A DNA stretch of 45,985 nucleotides from positions 1 to 45,985 of the IMG/VR virus record IMGVR_UViG_3300030109_006257, one strand, 5' to 3'. The DNA is from a virus. The notes beneath the pieces are model-generated. The model was given only the letters and a program-made list of their open reading frames with translations. It was not told the DNA's origin and ran no database searches. A program made the translations under genes and the position numbers. Positions 7,945-14,664 of this stretch are shown here, one piece after another; the first letter of the stretch is position 1, and the number at the start of each line of letters is the position of its first letter.

Positions 7945-8118
7945 TTATTCTGTAGGCCGTAAAGAATCGCCTACGATCCAAGCAACGGCGACCGCAACAA
8001 TACTAACTGCCGTCTCCTCTGGAATCCCAATAACATCTTGGAGTACTACTGTAGCAATCGTACCTACAGCGGTCCAAAATCGTCTAGACTTAACTAGACC
8101 TTTCAACTTATCTACCAT
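7945..8118 (-). CDS. Small holin-like membrane protein (57 aa)
   Basis: A 57-codon frame with a good ribosome site (AAGGAG, 8 bases before the ATG at 8118) and a strong terminator after it. The product starts with a basic patch (MVDKLKGLVKSRRFW). Two hydrophobic stretches follow, TAVGTIATVVLQDVIGI and AVSIVAVAVAWIVG, separated by PEET. This layout is common in short phage holin-like membrane proteins, and a lysis role is supported only by size, topology and the neighbouring membrane/coiled-coil protein at 8153-8467. No endolysin is recognised nearby. A TATAAT box at 8157-8152 lies upstream. Confidence 0.65.
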   Translation of the reverse strand: MVDKLKGLVKSRRFWTAVGTIATVVLQDVIGIPEETAVSIVAVAVAWIVGDSLRPTE

Positions 8119-8151
8119 TAAATTACTCCTTATGGAAAAGTTAGTCTTTTA

Positions 8152-8160
8152 ATTATACCT
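8152..8160 (-). promoter_or_regulatory. Putative -10 element AGG-TATAAT
   Basis: AGGTATAAT on the minus strand, about 35 bases upstream of the holin-like start and overlapping the stop of the 8153-8467 gene. No -35 box at the usual spacing is visible. It matches the recurrent GG-TATAAT element. Confidence 0.35.
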
Positions 8161-8467
8161 CTGGATCTGACAAAACCTCAGTCATTTTTTCTAAACTTTC
8201 TATAATTTTATCATGCCGCTTATCTTGCCTTGTCTGCACATCCTCTAAGATAGTCTCATAATGATCTCTTTGTGAGTTGAACTGTTCAGTGAAATTCTCT
8301 TGCATTTCAGATACTTGTTTCTGGTGATTTGGGAAAACTACCTTTGTAGTGTACCATAGATACCAGCCAAGAAGTCCCGTGGCAGAGACAGTTCCCCATT
8401 CCCATTGACCCAGATTGTCTGAGAAGGCAAGTAGAGAAGGAAGTACTGCGACTATTAGACTTTTCAT
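8153..8467 (-). CDS. Membrane protein with coiled-coil tail (possible lysis/spanin-like)
   Basis: A 104-residue protein. Residues 1-20 and about 25-45 are hydrophobic (LIVAVLPSLLAFS, then TGLLGWYLWYTTKVVFP). The remainder is a charged, Gln/Glu/Lys-rich helix (QKQVSEMQENFTEQFNSQ and ESLEKMTEVL) likely to form a coiled coil. An N-terminal membrane anchor plus coiled coil fits an inner-membrane spanin-like subunit or another structural membrane protein, but no lipobox or Rz motif proves it. It lies directly before the holin-like gene, which supports a lysis or envelope role. The start follows the 8486-8505 hairpin. Confidence 0.6.
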   Translation of the reverse strand: MKSLIVAVLPSLLAFSDNLGQWEWGTVSATGLLGWYLWYTTKVVFPNHQKQVSEMQENFTEQFNSQRDHYETILEDVQTRQDKRHDKIIESLEKMTEVLSDPEV

Positions 8468-8485
8468 AGTTTGTCTTTCTAAGTA

Positions 8486-8505
8486 AGCGCCCCTTTCGAG
8501 GCGCT
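8486..8505 (-). terminator. Hairpin between virion-like and membrane-protein genes
   Basis: A 6-bp perfect stem (AGCGCC with GGCGCT) and 8-base loop lie just after the stop of the 8515-9123 gene. No long T run follows on the minus strand, so termination may be weak or the hairpin may only stabilise the mRNA 3' end. Confidence 0.35.
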
Positions 8506-8514
8506 ATGTTAAAA

Positions 8515-9123
8515 TTACCAGTTAGTCTTAGCCGAATAGTTATCATTTTCTGGAATAACATTGCCTGCAAGATAAGTAAGCTTGCCGGGAACTGAAGAGC
8601 TGGGATTAGCAGCGACATCTGTTCCTGAAGCCTTAAGGGTAGCGGCGTTATCAACACCGTTTGCAATGTTCCAAGCACCAGAGGTTGCAACAACAGGGAA
8701 TCCTGCATCCCAAGCTCCGCTATACTCATTCCATCTATTAGATGTAATAGCTCGCTTGTAAGCAACAATTCTCATGACAGCCAATTGCTTAATGGAATCT
8801 CCATTTGCTGAATCGCTACTGCCAAATACTGCAACGTCATTACTTAGTCCAGCTATCGTATTCGTTGACTTAACGATAACTTGAGAAGGTTGATTATTCC
8901 AAGTACCTGCAGCATTAATAGCTACATTATTAACTCCAGATGCAATCGTATCAATAGGATTGCCTTCACCAAGAGAACTTGAGCTAAATTTGGCGGATTC
9001 TGCTATTGTACCACCGGCTCTAAGATTACCTTGATCATTATCTACATTTTTAGGATATCCGTCTACATAGACTCCAGTAGATCTCGTTCCAACACTGTTG
9101 GTAATGTCTGTAAGAAAACTCAT
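8515..9123 (-). CDS. Probable virion structural protein
   Basis: A 202-residue protein of small, polar and beta-prone residues (Ser, Gly, Ala, Asn, Thr) with few charges. Examples are GTIAESAKFSSSSLGEGNP and SGAWNIANGVDNAATLKASG. There is no signal peptide or enzyme motif. This composition is typical of phage surface or tail/fibre-associated proteins, which is the basis for the call. It stands alone between a putative promoter (9194-9203) and a hairpin, so it may be highly expressed as its own unit. A similar composition is seen in the 34441-35010 product. Confidence 0.5.
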   Translation of the reverse strand: MSFLTDITNSVGTRSTGVYVDGYPKNVDNDQGNLRAGGTIAESAKFSSSSLGEGNPIDTIASGVNNVAINAAGTWNNQPSQVIVKSTNTIAGLSNDVAVFGSSDSANGDSIKQLAVMRIVAYKRAITSNRWNEYSGAWDAGFPVVATSGAWNIANGVDNAATLKASGTDVAANPSSSVPGKLTYLAGNVIPENDNYSAKTNW

Positions 9124-9193
9124 TTCTAAAAACCTTTTTTATTAAAAAAAATATTTCTCCTACGATCCTAAAACAAATCCTGTCCTATGCAAT

Positions 9194-9203
9194 TTTATAC
9201 ACC
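9194..9203 (-). promoter_or_regulatory. Putative -10 element AGGTG-TATAAA
   Basis: On the minus strand AGGTGTATAAAA lies about 70 bases before the virion-like gene start at 9123. It resembles the 7317 element (GAGGTGTATAAT), and its TATAAA core also recalls phage late promoters. No -35 box is seen. Confidence 0.35.
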
Positions 9204-9841
9204 TAAAATAGACTTTTTATAGAATAAACTCTAAAACCGTAGGTATCAGCTCCTATTACTGCTTTATGATGTTTCTCTAGCCATGCTGAACCGCTACATA
9301 TTGTTGACAGGTTAGTTTTTTCTTCTATTGATCTGCAAAACATAATACTGTCAGAAATATCCACGTTTCTTAAACCTGAACATGATATTATGCAAGATAT
9401 GCCTGCGTCTTCTAATGCTCTGCAGCACAATATGGACTTTTTCAAATCAAAGAAATCAAAGTTAATTATAGGTCTAGGAATTGCTGCGTAGTCCTCGCAG
9501 ATTCTTATCATGCTAGAGAATTCTTTTTGTATCTCTGAATACCTCTCATTCTCTATAAGATAAGGGTTGACAGTAATATCTATTCTATTGGCATTGGACT
9601 TCATAGCTCTTATAGATTCATGAGCTCTAACCTTCTCGTCAGACATACCTAAAGGGTAATCAATTGGAACGGCTATAGTGTAGTCATCAACCGAACAAAT
9701 GTCTTGATAGATTCTTCTAAGAATAAAAAGAGGAATAGCAATCCCCGAAAAGTCCATATCTATAGAGGAGTATATTTCATTTAATGTACTCTCCAGTTTC
9801 TCAGGGACTAGAGTGTTGTATTTACAGAGTTCCAAATACAT
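9203..9841 (-). CDS. DeoC-like TIM-barrel protein lacking the Schiff-base lysine
   Basis: The 212-residue protein has the order of blocks seen in deoxyribose-phosphate aldolase: IAVPIDYPLGMSDEKVRAHE (residues 56-75), NRIDITVNPYLI (85-96) with the conserved Asp88, and CIISCSGL (150-157). In true DeoC the last block reads VKTSTG, and its Lys forms the Schiff base with substrate. Here Ile152 occupies that place, and the second active-site Lys region is also altered. It may therefore be a non-aldolase relative or a binding protein. It lies 1 base after the ClpP-like gene, so the two are co-expressed. The call rests on motif reading only. Confidence 0.5.
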   Translation of the reverse strand: MYLELCKYNTLVPEKLESTLNEIYSSIDMDFSGIAIPLFILRRIYQDICSVDDYTIAVPIDYPLGMSDEKVRAHESIRAMKSNANRIDITVNPYLIENERYSEIQKEFSSMIRICEDYAAIPRPIINFDFFDLKKSILCCRALEDAGISCIISCSGLRNVDISDSIMFCRSIEEKTNLSTICSGSAWLEKHHKAVIGADTYGFRVYSIKSLF

Positions 9842-9842
9842 T

Positions 9843-10523
9843 TTATCTAAGACTCTTAACTATAGACTCGATGGTTTCAAAACCTTCTTCACCCAGTATT
9901 CCATCGCAAAATCCAAAGAACTTTGCTTCGTCTGGACTTATCCACCAGTCTTCTTTATCTTTCAACTGTTTCTTTATGAAGCGTAATATCTTACCTTCTT
10001 CTTGAAGATTGAACCTTTCGCTTCGTGATTTCATAGATTTTACTATAATATTATAGAACTTATCCAGCGCTATTTGTTCTTCTTTATATGCTGAAGATAT
10101 CTGTTTATACGTGCCCGATATGCACGTTGTGCCTTCGTGTACGAGCCATTCGCAGTTTGGGAGAGAGATGCACACCCCTTTATTTAGAGCTGCCTGAGCT
10201 GTGATTACGCCCATAGAAGCGCAAATCCCATTACATACAAATACAAAATCACATTTACTAGAAAGGATGGCATCATATATGCCCATGCCAGCATACCAGT
10301 CTCCACCAATTGTAAATTGATGCACCACTATTGGGTCGGAGTTTATTGACTCAAGAAGTCTTAGATTGGCTATAAAACGTTCGTAAGTAGTGTGGTTTAT
10401 TGAAGAGTCTTCGGAAGAAGAGGAAGATTTTAAAAATATCTCTCTTGTTTCTGTAATGATTCCATAGTCATGAACTATACTAGAATCAATAGAATCTCCA
10501 TTAGCCTTCTTGATCTTGCTCAT
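9843..10523 (-). CDS. ClpP-like serine protease
   Basis: A 226-residue ClpP/crotonase-fold protein. The oxyanion loop is GGDW (73-76), the nucleophile is Ser103 in CNGICASMGV, the His is H129 in EWLVHEGT, and the acid is Asp192 in EDWWISPDEAKFFGFCDG. The three residues appear in the right order and spacing for a ClpP triad. Phage ClpP-like proteins commonly process head or scaffold proteins or act on host factors; the target here is unknown. The N-terminus overlaps the 10501-10980 gene by 23 bases. Confidence 0.85.
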   Translation of the reverse strand: MSKIKKANGDSIDSSIVHDYGIITETREIFLKSSSSSEDSSINHTTYERFIANLRLLESINSDPIVVHQFTIGGDWYAGMGIYDAILSSKCDFVFVCNGICASMGVITAQAALNKGVCISLPNCEWLVHEGTTCISGTYKQISSAYKEEQIALDKFYNIIVKSMKSRSERFNLQEEGKILRFIKKQLKDKEDWWISPDEAKFFGFCDGILGEEGFETIESIVKSLR

Positions 10524-10980
10524 TTGAAAGCCTCGCGTAAGAAAGCATAACTTTTCTTATATTAGACATAACATTACGATCTCTAAAGAGTCTTCCTACT
10601 GATATCTTAAACCTATAAGGGCTAAATACATCTAAACTTTCAACACCCTCTACTGATGATATAAGATTCCTAAAATGTCTAGTAATTTTAAAGTTAGTAT
10701 GGCCTACCCAGAATTTAAAAGACTTACTTGCTAACGTCTCATTAGATAGAGGTATAAGTCCAAAGGGCGTAAATATAGTAGGTATGGTCTTAAAATCATC
10801 CAGACCTTCTTCTTGCTCAGAAAAAGAGTCATAACTTTCAAAACCAAATTGGTCTTGATCTTGGATGCTATCGTTTTTTTCTTCTATCTCTAGTTTCAAT
10901 GATTCCATCTGTTCTTCGTAAGGATCTACCCACTTTTCCCAATAAACTTCATATCCTGTCGGAAAATTAAAGTCTTGCAT
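10501..10980 (-). CDS. Hypothetical protein (159 aa)
   Basis: I do not recognise a family. I start it at the ATG at 10980 because AGGTAG lies just upstream; a start at 11010 would run 26 bases into the preceding gene. The N-terminal half is acidic (EEKNDSIQDQDQFGFESYD). The C-terminal half, from IPTIFTPFGLIPL through KFWVGHTNFKITRHF to RFKISVGRLF, looks like a compact alpha/beta domain of a kind seen in T4-like phages. It lies between the 139-residue hypothetical and the ClpP-like protease. Confidence 0.7.
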   Translation of the reverse strand: MQDFNFPTGYEVYWEKWVDPYEEQMESLKLEIEEKNDSIQDQDQFGFESYDSFSEQEEGLDDFKTIPTIFTPFGLIPLSNETLASKSFKFWVGHTNFKITRHFRNLISSVEGVESLDVFSPYRFKISVGRLFRDRNVMSNIRKVMLSYARLSNEQDQEG

Positions 10981-10984
10981 TTTT

Positions 10985-11404
10985 CTACCTTTGCGTATTA
11001 AACACGTCATATGGCTGTATTAGCGGCTCTTCTGATTTCATATCTCCATCTAAGAGCTTGAGAGCGTGCCACTTGGCAATTACAGAATTAAAGAACTCAT
11101 CGTTCTCTATACATGCACCTTTTAACGCAGCAACTATATACTCTTCCAAATCACCGCTTTGGAGATAATGCAAAAGAAAAGAAACAATGTCGCTACATTC
11201 TTTTGTTTTGTTCTCTTCGGGTATATGAGCTATAACATTAAAATCGCCCGAATTGCTGTCCCATAGAAGAGTGATTTTTCCATCTATGTTATCTAAATTA
11301 GAGAAATCTTCTTCTCTAAACTCTTCTTCTCGGACTTCCGATTCTTGGTGTTGGGGCTCGTCTTTTTGTATAAGTTCTCTTAAGTATCTAATAATCTCTC
11401 TCAT
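10985..11404 (-). CDS. Hypothetical acidic protein (139 aa)
   Basis: A 139-residue acidic protein with a Glu-rich N-terminal region (residues 14-36) followed by a folded-looking part (ITLLWDSNSGDFNVIAHI, then a helical region DIVSFLLHYLQSGDLEEYI). No known motif is visible. A TATAAT box ends only a few bases before its ATG, so that box can serve it only as a nearly leaderless promoter, or else serves nothing. The next gene starts at 10980, 5 bases after its stop. Confidence 0.65.
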   Translation of the reverse strand: MREIIRYLRELIQKDEPQHQESEVREEEFREEDFSNLDNIDGKITLLWDSNSGDFNVIAHIPEENKTKECSDIVSFLLHYLQSGDLEEYIVAALKGACIENDEFFNSVIAKWHALKLLDGDMKSEEPLIQPYDVFNTQR

Positions 11405-11409
11405 AATAT

Positions 11410-11418
11410 ATTATACCC
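11410..11418 (-). promoter_or_regulatory. Putative -10 element GGGG-TATAAT
   Basis: GGGGTATAAT at 11415-11410 on the minus strand, 5 bases before the ATG at 11404. A transcript from here would start at or after the start codon, so it may be a leaderless start or a chance match. No -35 box is visible. Confidence 0.3.
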
Positions 11419-11444
11419 CACGAGATAAGAAGAAAAAAGTGGAC

Positions 11445-11606
11445 TTATGATTTTTGTTTCTGTATTTCGTACCATAGAAGCCCTACATTAGCAAGGGCAT
11501 AAGCAAACCACATTAAAGAGTGTGGGTAGTCTTTGTCTTTTATGCAGGCTATTGAAGCTATAGCGTAGCATATAGAGCTTATTGATATGGCATATATAGC
11601 ATACAT
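11445..11606 (-). CDS. Small two-span membrane protein (53 aa)
   Basis: A 53-codon frame whose ATG (11606) overlaps the stop of the preceding gene as TAATG. The product is almost all hydrophobic: YAIYAISISSICYAIASIAC, a short polar turn (IKDKDYPHS), then LMWFAYALANVGLLWYEI. Two membrane spans with both ends short are predicted. It fills the gap before the 10985-11404 gene. The function is unknown. Confidence 0.6.
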   Translation of the reverse strand: MYAIYAISISSICYAIASIACIKDKDYPHSLMWFAYALANVGLLWYEIQKQKS

Positions 11607-12145
11607 TATGTCATCCTATTCTGGTCAAAAAAGAACCACCTTTTATAATGATTATGATCTCTTCCTGCATGTACATTTGCAAGATATTCTAGCAGCTCAT
11701 CAAGTGAACCGAATATATGCTGATGTGGTAGCATAAAGAATAGCCAGTTTGGTGCATTCTCCTTGCCTTGCTGACACCATATCAAAACCGGCTTTTTCTG
11801 ACTATTCGCAACAGATATTTCTTCATATGTACCGCAAGCATGGATGTCAGTGTCTATAGATGCTATTATAAAGTCCGATATATCAACACATCTTAAGTCT
11901 AAGGTTCTTATGACGCCGTATGTTTTTCTTATTCTATCGTACTGTCTTGAGGATTTTAGCTTCTCAATTTCGCCCCTTGTTTCGCTATCTTCTATACCGA
12001 CTTCTACAGGCTTATCGCACGGATTAAGAACAGTTACGCCCATTGCCTTCAATAAGGGAGAGATTCTATTTCTCCATCCTACTCCTCCGTCTGCGACCCT
12101 ATCCATAGCTCCTGCCAAGTAAGTTCTCATACCAGCTAATCTCAT
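11606..12145 (-). CDS. Nucleoside 2-deoxyribosyltransferase-like protein
   Basis: A 179-residue protein with the core of the deoxyribosyltransferase family: the strand TYLAGAMD (residues 8-15) and the block DISDFIIASIDTDIHACGTY followed by EEISVA, which carries the conserved Asp and Glu residues. Family members exchange bases on deoxynucleosides or act as nucleotide hydrolases. Next to dUTPase and with RNR in the window, a nucleotide-pool role fits. The start at 12145 overlaps the dUTPase stop as ATGA, which supports it over the internal Met at residue 6. Confidence 0.75.
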   Translation of the reverse strand: MRLAGMRTYLAGAMDRVADGGVGWRNRISPLLKAMGVTVLNPCDKPVEVGIEDSETRGEIEKLKSSRQYDRIRKTYGVIRTLDLRCVDISDFIIASIDTDIHACGTYEEISVANSQKKPVLIWCQQGKENAPNWLFFMLPHQHIFGSLDELLEYLANVHAGRDHNHYKRWFFFDQNRMT

Positions 12146-12570
12146 TTCCCAGTGCTCCCAAAGCCACCCTCTTTTCTTTCAGAATCAGAAAGATCACTAA
12201 TCTCTTCAATTTTAAAGAAAGGCATCTCTTGAAATAAAATTTGAGCTATTCTATCGCTTTTCTTAATCTCAACACCCTCTTCGCTAGAGTTATACAAGCA
12301 AACTCTAATCACCCCTCTATATCCTGAGTCAATAACTCCAGCAAAAACATCTAGCCCTTCGTTAACAGCCAAGCCAGACCGAGGCCAAATTAGTCCAACA
12401 TAACCATCTGGTATCTCTAGCCTTATGCCAGTATCAACAAGTCTTCTTGTGTTTGGAGCTATGTAGCACTCCTCATTAGAATACAGGTCCCAACCAGCAT
12501 CAGAAACGTGACCCTTCGTTGGAATAGTAGTGTCTTCAGTTTCTCTTTTAAGTTTTATTGTATTAGTCAT
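12142..12570 (-). CDS. dut: dUTP diphosphatase
   Basis: A trimeric-type dUTPase of 142 residues. All five family motifs are visible: DAGWDLYS, PRSGLA, GVIDSGYRG, the block ending KKSDRIAQILF, and the glycine-rich C-terminal RKEGGFGSTG. It hydrolyses dUTP to dUMP, keeping uracil out of phage DNA and feeding dTMP synthesis. It overlaps both the upstream glycosyltransferase (8 bases) and the downstream deoxyribosyltransferase-like gene, so it belongs to one translation-coupled run. Confidence 0.95.
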   Translation of the reverse strand: MTNTIKLKRETEDTTIPTKGHVSDAGWDLYSNEECYIAPNTRRLVDTGIRLEIPDGYVGLIWPRSGLAVNEGLDVFAGVIDSGYRGVIRVCLYNSSEEGVEIKKSDRIAQILFQEMPFFKIEEISDLSDSERKEGGFGSTGK

Positions 12571-13639
12571 TTAAAACCTCATCTATCATGCGTGCTGTTT
12601 TTTCCCAAGAAAATTCTTTTGCAGTGTTTATTCCTTCTGCATTAATCTTGAAGTTACCACTAACAAACTTATCATATATAGAGCGCATCCCATCAACAAT
12701 AGATTGTTCAGTACCCTCTAGAGATGCCCACTTACCTTCTCCGTGGAACCATATATTGTCTATAGCAGCTTCTTTCTTTTTGATATCTATAAGTATAGAG
12801 TTCTTGTTATTACAATACTCTTTATGAGCAGAGTAATTAGTAGCTATTATATGTTTTCCCATAGACATTAGTTCCGGAATTTCTAAGTTCCATCCTTCAG
12901 CACGGCTTGGAAATATTCCACAGTGAACCTTGCTCATTATCTCAGCGAGCTCCTGCTGAGTTCTTACTCTTGGAATTAGTCTCACTCTAGGATCGCTTGA
13001 ATAAGATCTGTGCCACGATTTAGAATGCTCTGGAGACAGAAACGGATTTTCGCACATCATCCAAAGCTCTACATTGCTTTCGTCTGGGAATGCGTGTTGA
13101 AAAAGAGGTAATATAATATCGTGTCCTTTTCTCTTCTCCCACTTTCCACAGTTGAAAAATATTACTCTATCTGAAGGAGGACATCCTGACGGATTGTCTA
13201 TATTCTTAAATAACTTTCTATCAACTCCCAAATGTACAAGGTGGACTGGCTTATCTGAAACTTGTTCTTCTACAATTTGTTTTGCCCATTTAGATGCCAC
13301 TATTATATCATCGCAAGACGAAAGATTATGAATCCGTACATCATCAAACTTATCGAGCTCAAAGAATGGGAACCCTAGAAATCTTCCGCTGCCTATTCTT
13401 TCCCCCATAGAAAACTCATGCCAGACTTTTAAGCACGGTGCATCTTTATCAAAAAACTTAGCATTTTGTATCATCTTTGAGAAGTATTCTGCGTCTTCTT
13501 GAGAAGAAAAATTAGGAGGACCTATTGTGAATAATGAAACTTCATATCCATATTCTTCTAGAGCTCTAGCTATGTTTTTTCCTGCTATGCCATAACCTAA
13601 GTCATTTATTGGCGATAGTAAGTTTATTTTCTTTTTCAT
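12563..13639 (-). CDS. GT-B glycosyltransferase (group 1 type)
   Basis: I start it at ATG 13639, preceded by AAGGA; an upstream TTG at 13654 is less likely. The 358-residue protein has the GT-B layout. An N-terminal Rossmann domain (KINLLSPINDLGYGIAGKNI) is followed by a linker strand (VHLVHLGVDRKLF), the phosphate-binding region (FFNCGKWEKRKGHDI) and the C-terminal donor motif (FPSRAEGWNLEIPELMSMG), where Glu residues contact the nucleotide sugar. It lies outside the main sugar locus, among nucleotide genes, just after a strong terminator. The acceptor is unknown. Confidence 0.85.
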   Translation of the reverse strand: MKKKINLLSPINDLGYGIAGKNIARALEEYGYEVSLFTIGPPNFSSQEDAEYFSKMIQNAKFFDKDAPCLKVWHEFSMGERIGSGRFLGFPFFELDKFDDVRIHNLSSCDDIIVASKWAKQIVEEQVSDKPVHLVHLGVDRKLFKNIDNPSGCPPSDRVIFFNCGKWEKRKGHDIILPLFQHAFPDESNVELWMMCENPFLSPEHSKSWHRSYSSDPRVRLIPRVRTQQELAEIMSKVHCGIFPSRAEGWNLEIPELMSMGKHIIATNYSAHKEYCNNKNSILIDIKKKEAAIDNIWFHGEGKWASLEGTEQSIVDGMRSIYDKFVSGNFKINAEGINTAKEFSWEKTARMIDEVLND

Positions 13640-13652
13640 TTGATGTCCTTGC

Positions 13653-13683
13653 AAAAAAAAAGAGGGGCAGATAACTGCCCCTC
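13653..13683 (-). terminator. Strong Rho-independent terminator after ssb
   Basis: A perfect 9-bp GC-rich stem (GAGGGGCAG with CTGCCCCTC) with a 4-base loop, followed by nine T residues on the minus strand. It ends ssb transcription. The ribosome site of the next gene follows within 15 bases, so that gene is either read through or started from elsewhere. Confidence 0.93.
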
Positions 13684-13698
13684 CAAGAACTAAGTCTT

Positions 13699-14112
13699 TT
13701 AGAATGGCATGTCTTCGCCAGAACTGGATGAAGAGGATGCCCCAACTGCCTGCAAGTCTCCTTGCCTTTGGCCAGCCGGATTTGGATTTGAAGGTGTGAG
13801 ATTAATATTCTCAGCAACTACAGTCAGTTTGCTTCGCTTAACCCCTTCCTCGGTTTCCCAGCTGTTAAGCTTTAGGCGACCCTCGACCATAATATGACGA
13901 CCCTTTGTGAGCATAGAAGACAGAGTCTCTGCTTGCTTGCCCCAGACAGTAACGTCTACAAAAGTAGCGTCTTCCTGTCGTTCACCATTTTTAGTCCAGA
14001 TTCGATTAGACACAACACTTACGTCTGTAACTGCAGTACCATTTGGGGTCTTTCTGAGCTCACTATTTCTTGTGACTCGACCAGTAAAAATAACTTTGTT
14101 GATATCGCTCAT
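13699..14112 (-). CDS. ssb: Single-stranded DNA-binding protein
   Basis: A bacterial-type SSB of 137 residues. The OB fold runs over residues 1-108: NKVIFTGRVTRNSELRKTPN, TFVDVTVWGKQAE and GRHIMVEGRLKLNSW. The linker is Gln/Gly/Ser rich and the tail ends in the acidic tip GEDMPF, which in cellular SSBs recruits partner proteins. It coats ssDNA during phage replication and recombination, probably together with RuvB. A strong terminator directly follows it. Confidence 0.95.
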   Translation of the reverse strand: MSDINKVIFTGRVTRNSELRKTPNGTAVTDVSVVSNRIWTKNGERQEDATFVDVTVWGKQAETLSSMLTKGRHIMVEGRLKLNSWETEEGVKRSKLTVVAENINLTPSNPNPAGQRQGDLQAVGASSSSSSGEDMPF

Positions 14113-14128
14113 TAATGTTTTCCTTAAA

Positions 14129-14356
14129 TTAAGCTAAAATACCTCGATAACGCAATGCTTTTCTAGTAAGGCGCCGTGCGTAAAGTGCGCCATGTGTTCT
14201 TACCAGTTTCCTGAAGGTTCCAGAATACTTTGAGTTTGCAAATGCCTTAGTTGCATCGCTAACAGAAATTTGTCCAGTCCCAAATTTGTACATAACTCGC
14301 TGAGACTTTTGCGTAGCAAGCATAAGGCCCCAATCTGTAGTTTCAGCAGTTCTCAT
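14129..14356 (-). CDS. Hypothetical basic protein (75 aa)
   Basis: A 75-residue basic protein with a good ribosome site (AGAAGGAGC) inside the end of the preceding gene. It has a helical, Arg/Lys-rich C-terminus (TFRKLVRTHGALYARRLTRK). No family is recognised. Next to ssb, a nucleic-acid role is possible but unproven. Confidence 0.6.
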   Translation of the reverse strand: MRTAETTDWGLMLATQKSQRVMYKFGTGQISVSDATKAFANSKYSGTFRKLVRTHGALYARRLTRKALRYRGILA

Positions 14357-14582
14357 AGAATGCTCCTTCTAAAAAAATAAAATCTTCCTCTATTGCGAAT
14401 TCCTCATCGCAACAACTAAAAAATAGTGTATTAACCGGGTCCTTGTCTATCATTTCTTTTGGAACCACAAAGGGACTTCCCTTATACTTTAGTATAAAAT
14501 GATCCTTGTGCTCCGAAAGGATAGTGCATGACGACCCTTTTTTGAATGGGCCATAAGAAGAGTTGAGCATTGAAAATCTCAT
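14343..14582 (-). CDS. Hypothetical protein (79 aa)
   Basis: A 79-residue protein of beta-rich look (SSCTILSEHKDHFILKYKG, then SPFVVPKEMID) with an acidic C-terminal part containing several Cys and Phe residues. The ATG is preceded by AAAGGAG, and a -10 element lies at 14612-14619. No family is recognised. It overlaps the next gene by 14 bases. Confidence 0.6.
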   Translation of the reverse strand: MRFSMLNSSYGPFKKGSSCTILSEHKDHFILKYKGSPFVVPKEMIDKDPVNTLFFSCCDEEFAIEEDFIFLEGAFYENC

Positions 14583-14611
14583 AATAGTCTCCTTTGAGTC
14601 CCTTACAAAGT

Positions 14612-14619
14612 ATTATACC
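14612..14619 (-). promoter_or_regulatory. Putative -10 element AAGG-TATAAT
   Basis: AAGGTATAAT on the minus strand, about 30 bases upstream of the 14582 start. No -35 box fits at 16-18 bases. It would drive the 79-residue gene, the 75-residue gene and ssb as one unit ending at the strong 13653 terminator. Confidence 0.45.
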
Positions 14620-14664
14620 TTGCAAAACGGCGAGACTCATGAAAAAAGTGTAGAATTAAAAGAA

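Noticed and set aside
8307-8768. Minus-strand frame of 153 codons
   Set aside because: It overlaps two better-supported genes (8153-8467 and 8515-9123) in another frame and reads as a Leu/Arg-rich shadow.
13602-13817. Minus-strand frame across the end of ssb
   Set aside because: It crosses the strong ssb terminator in another frame and has no domain.
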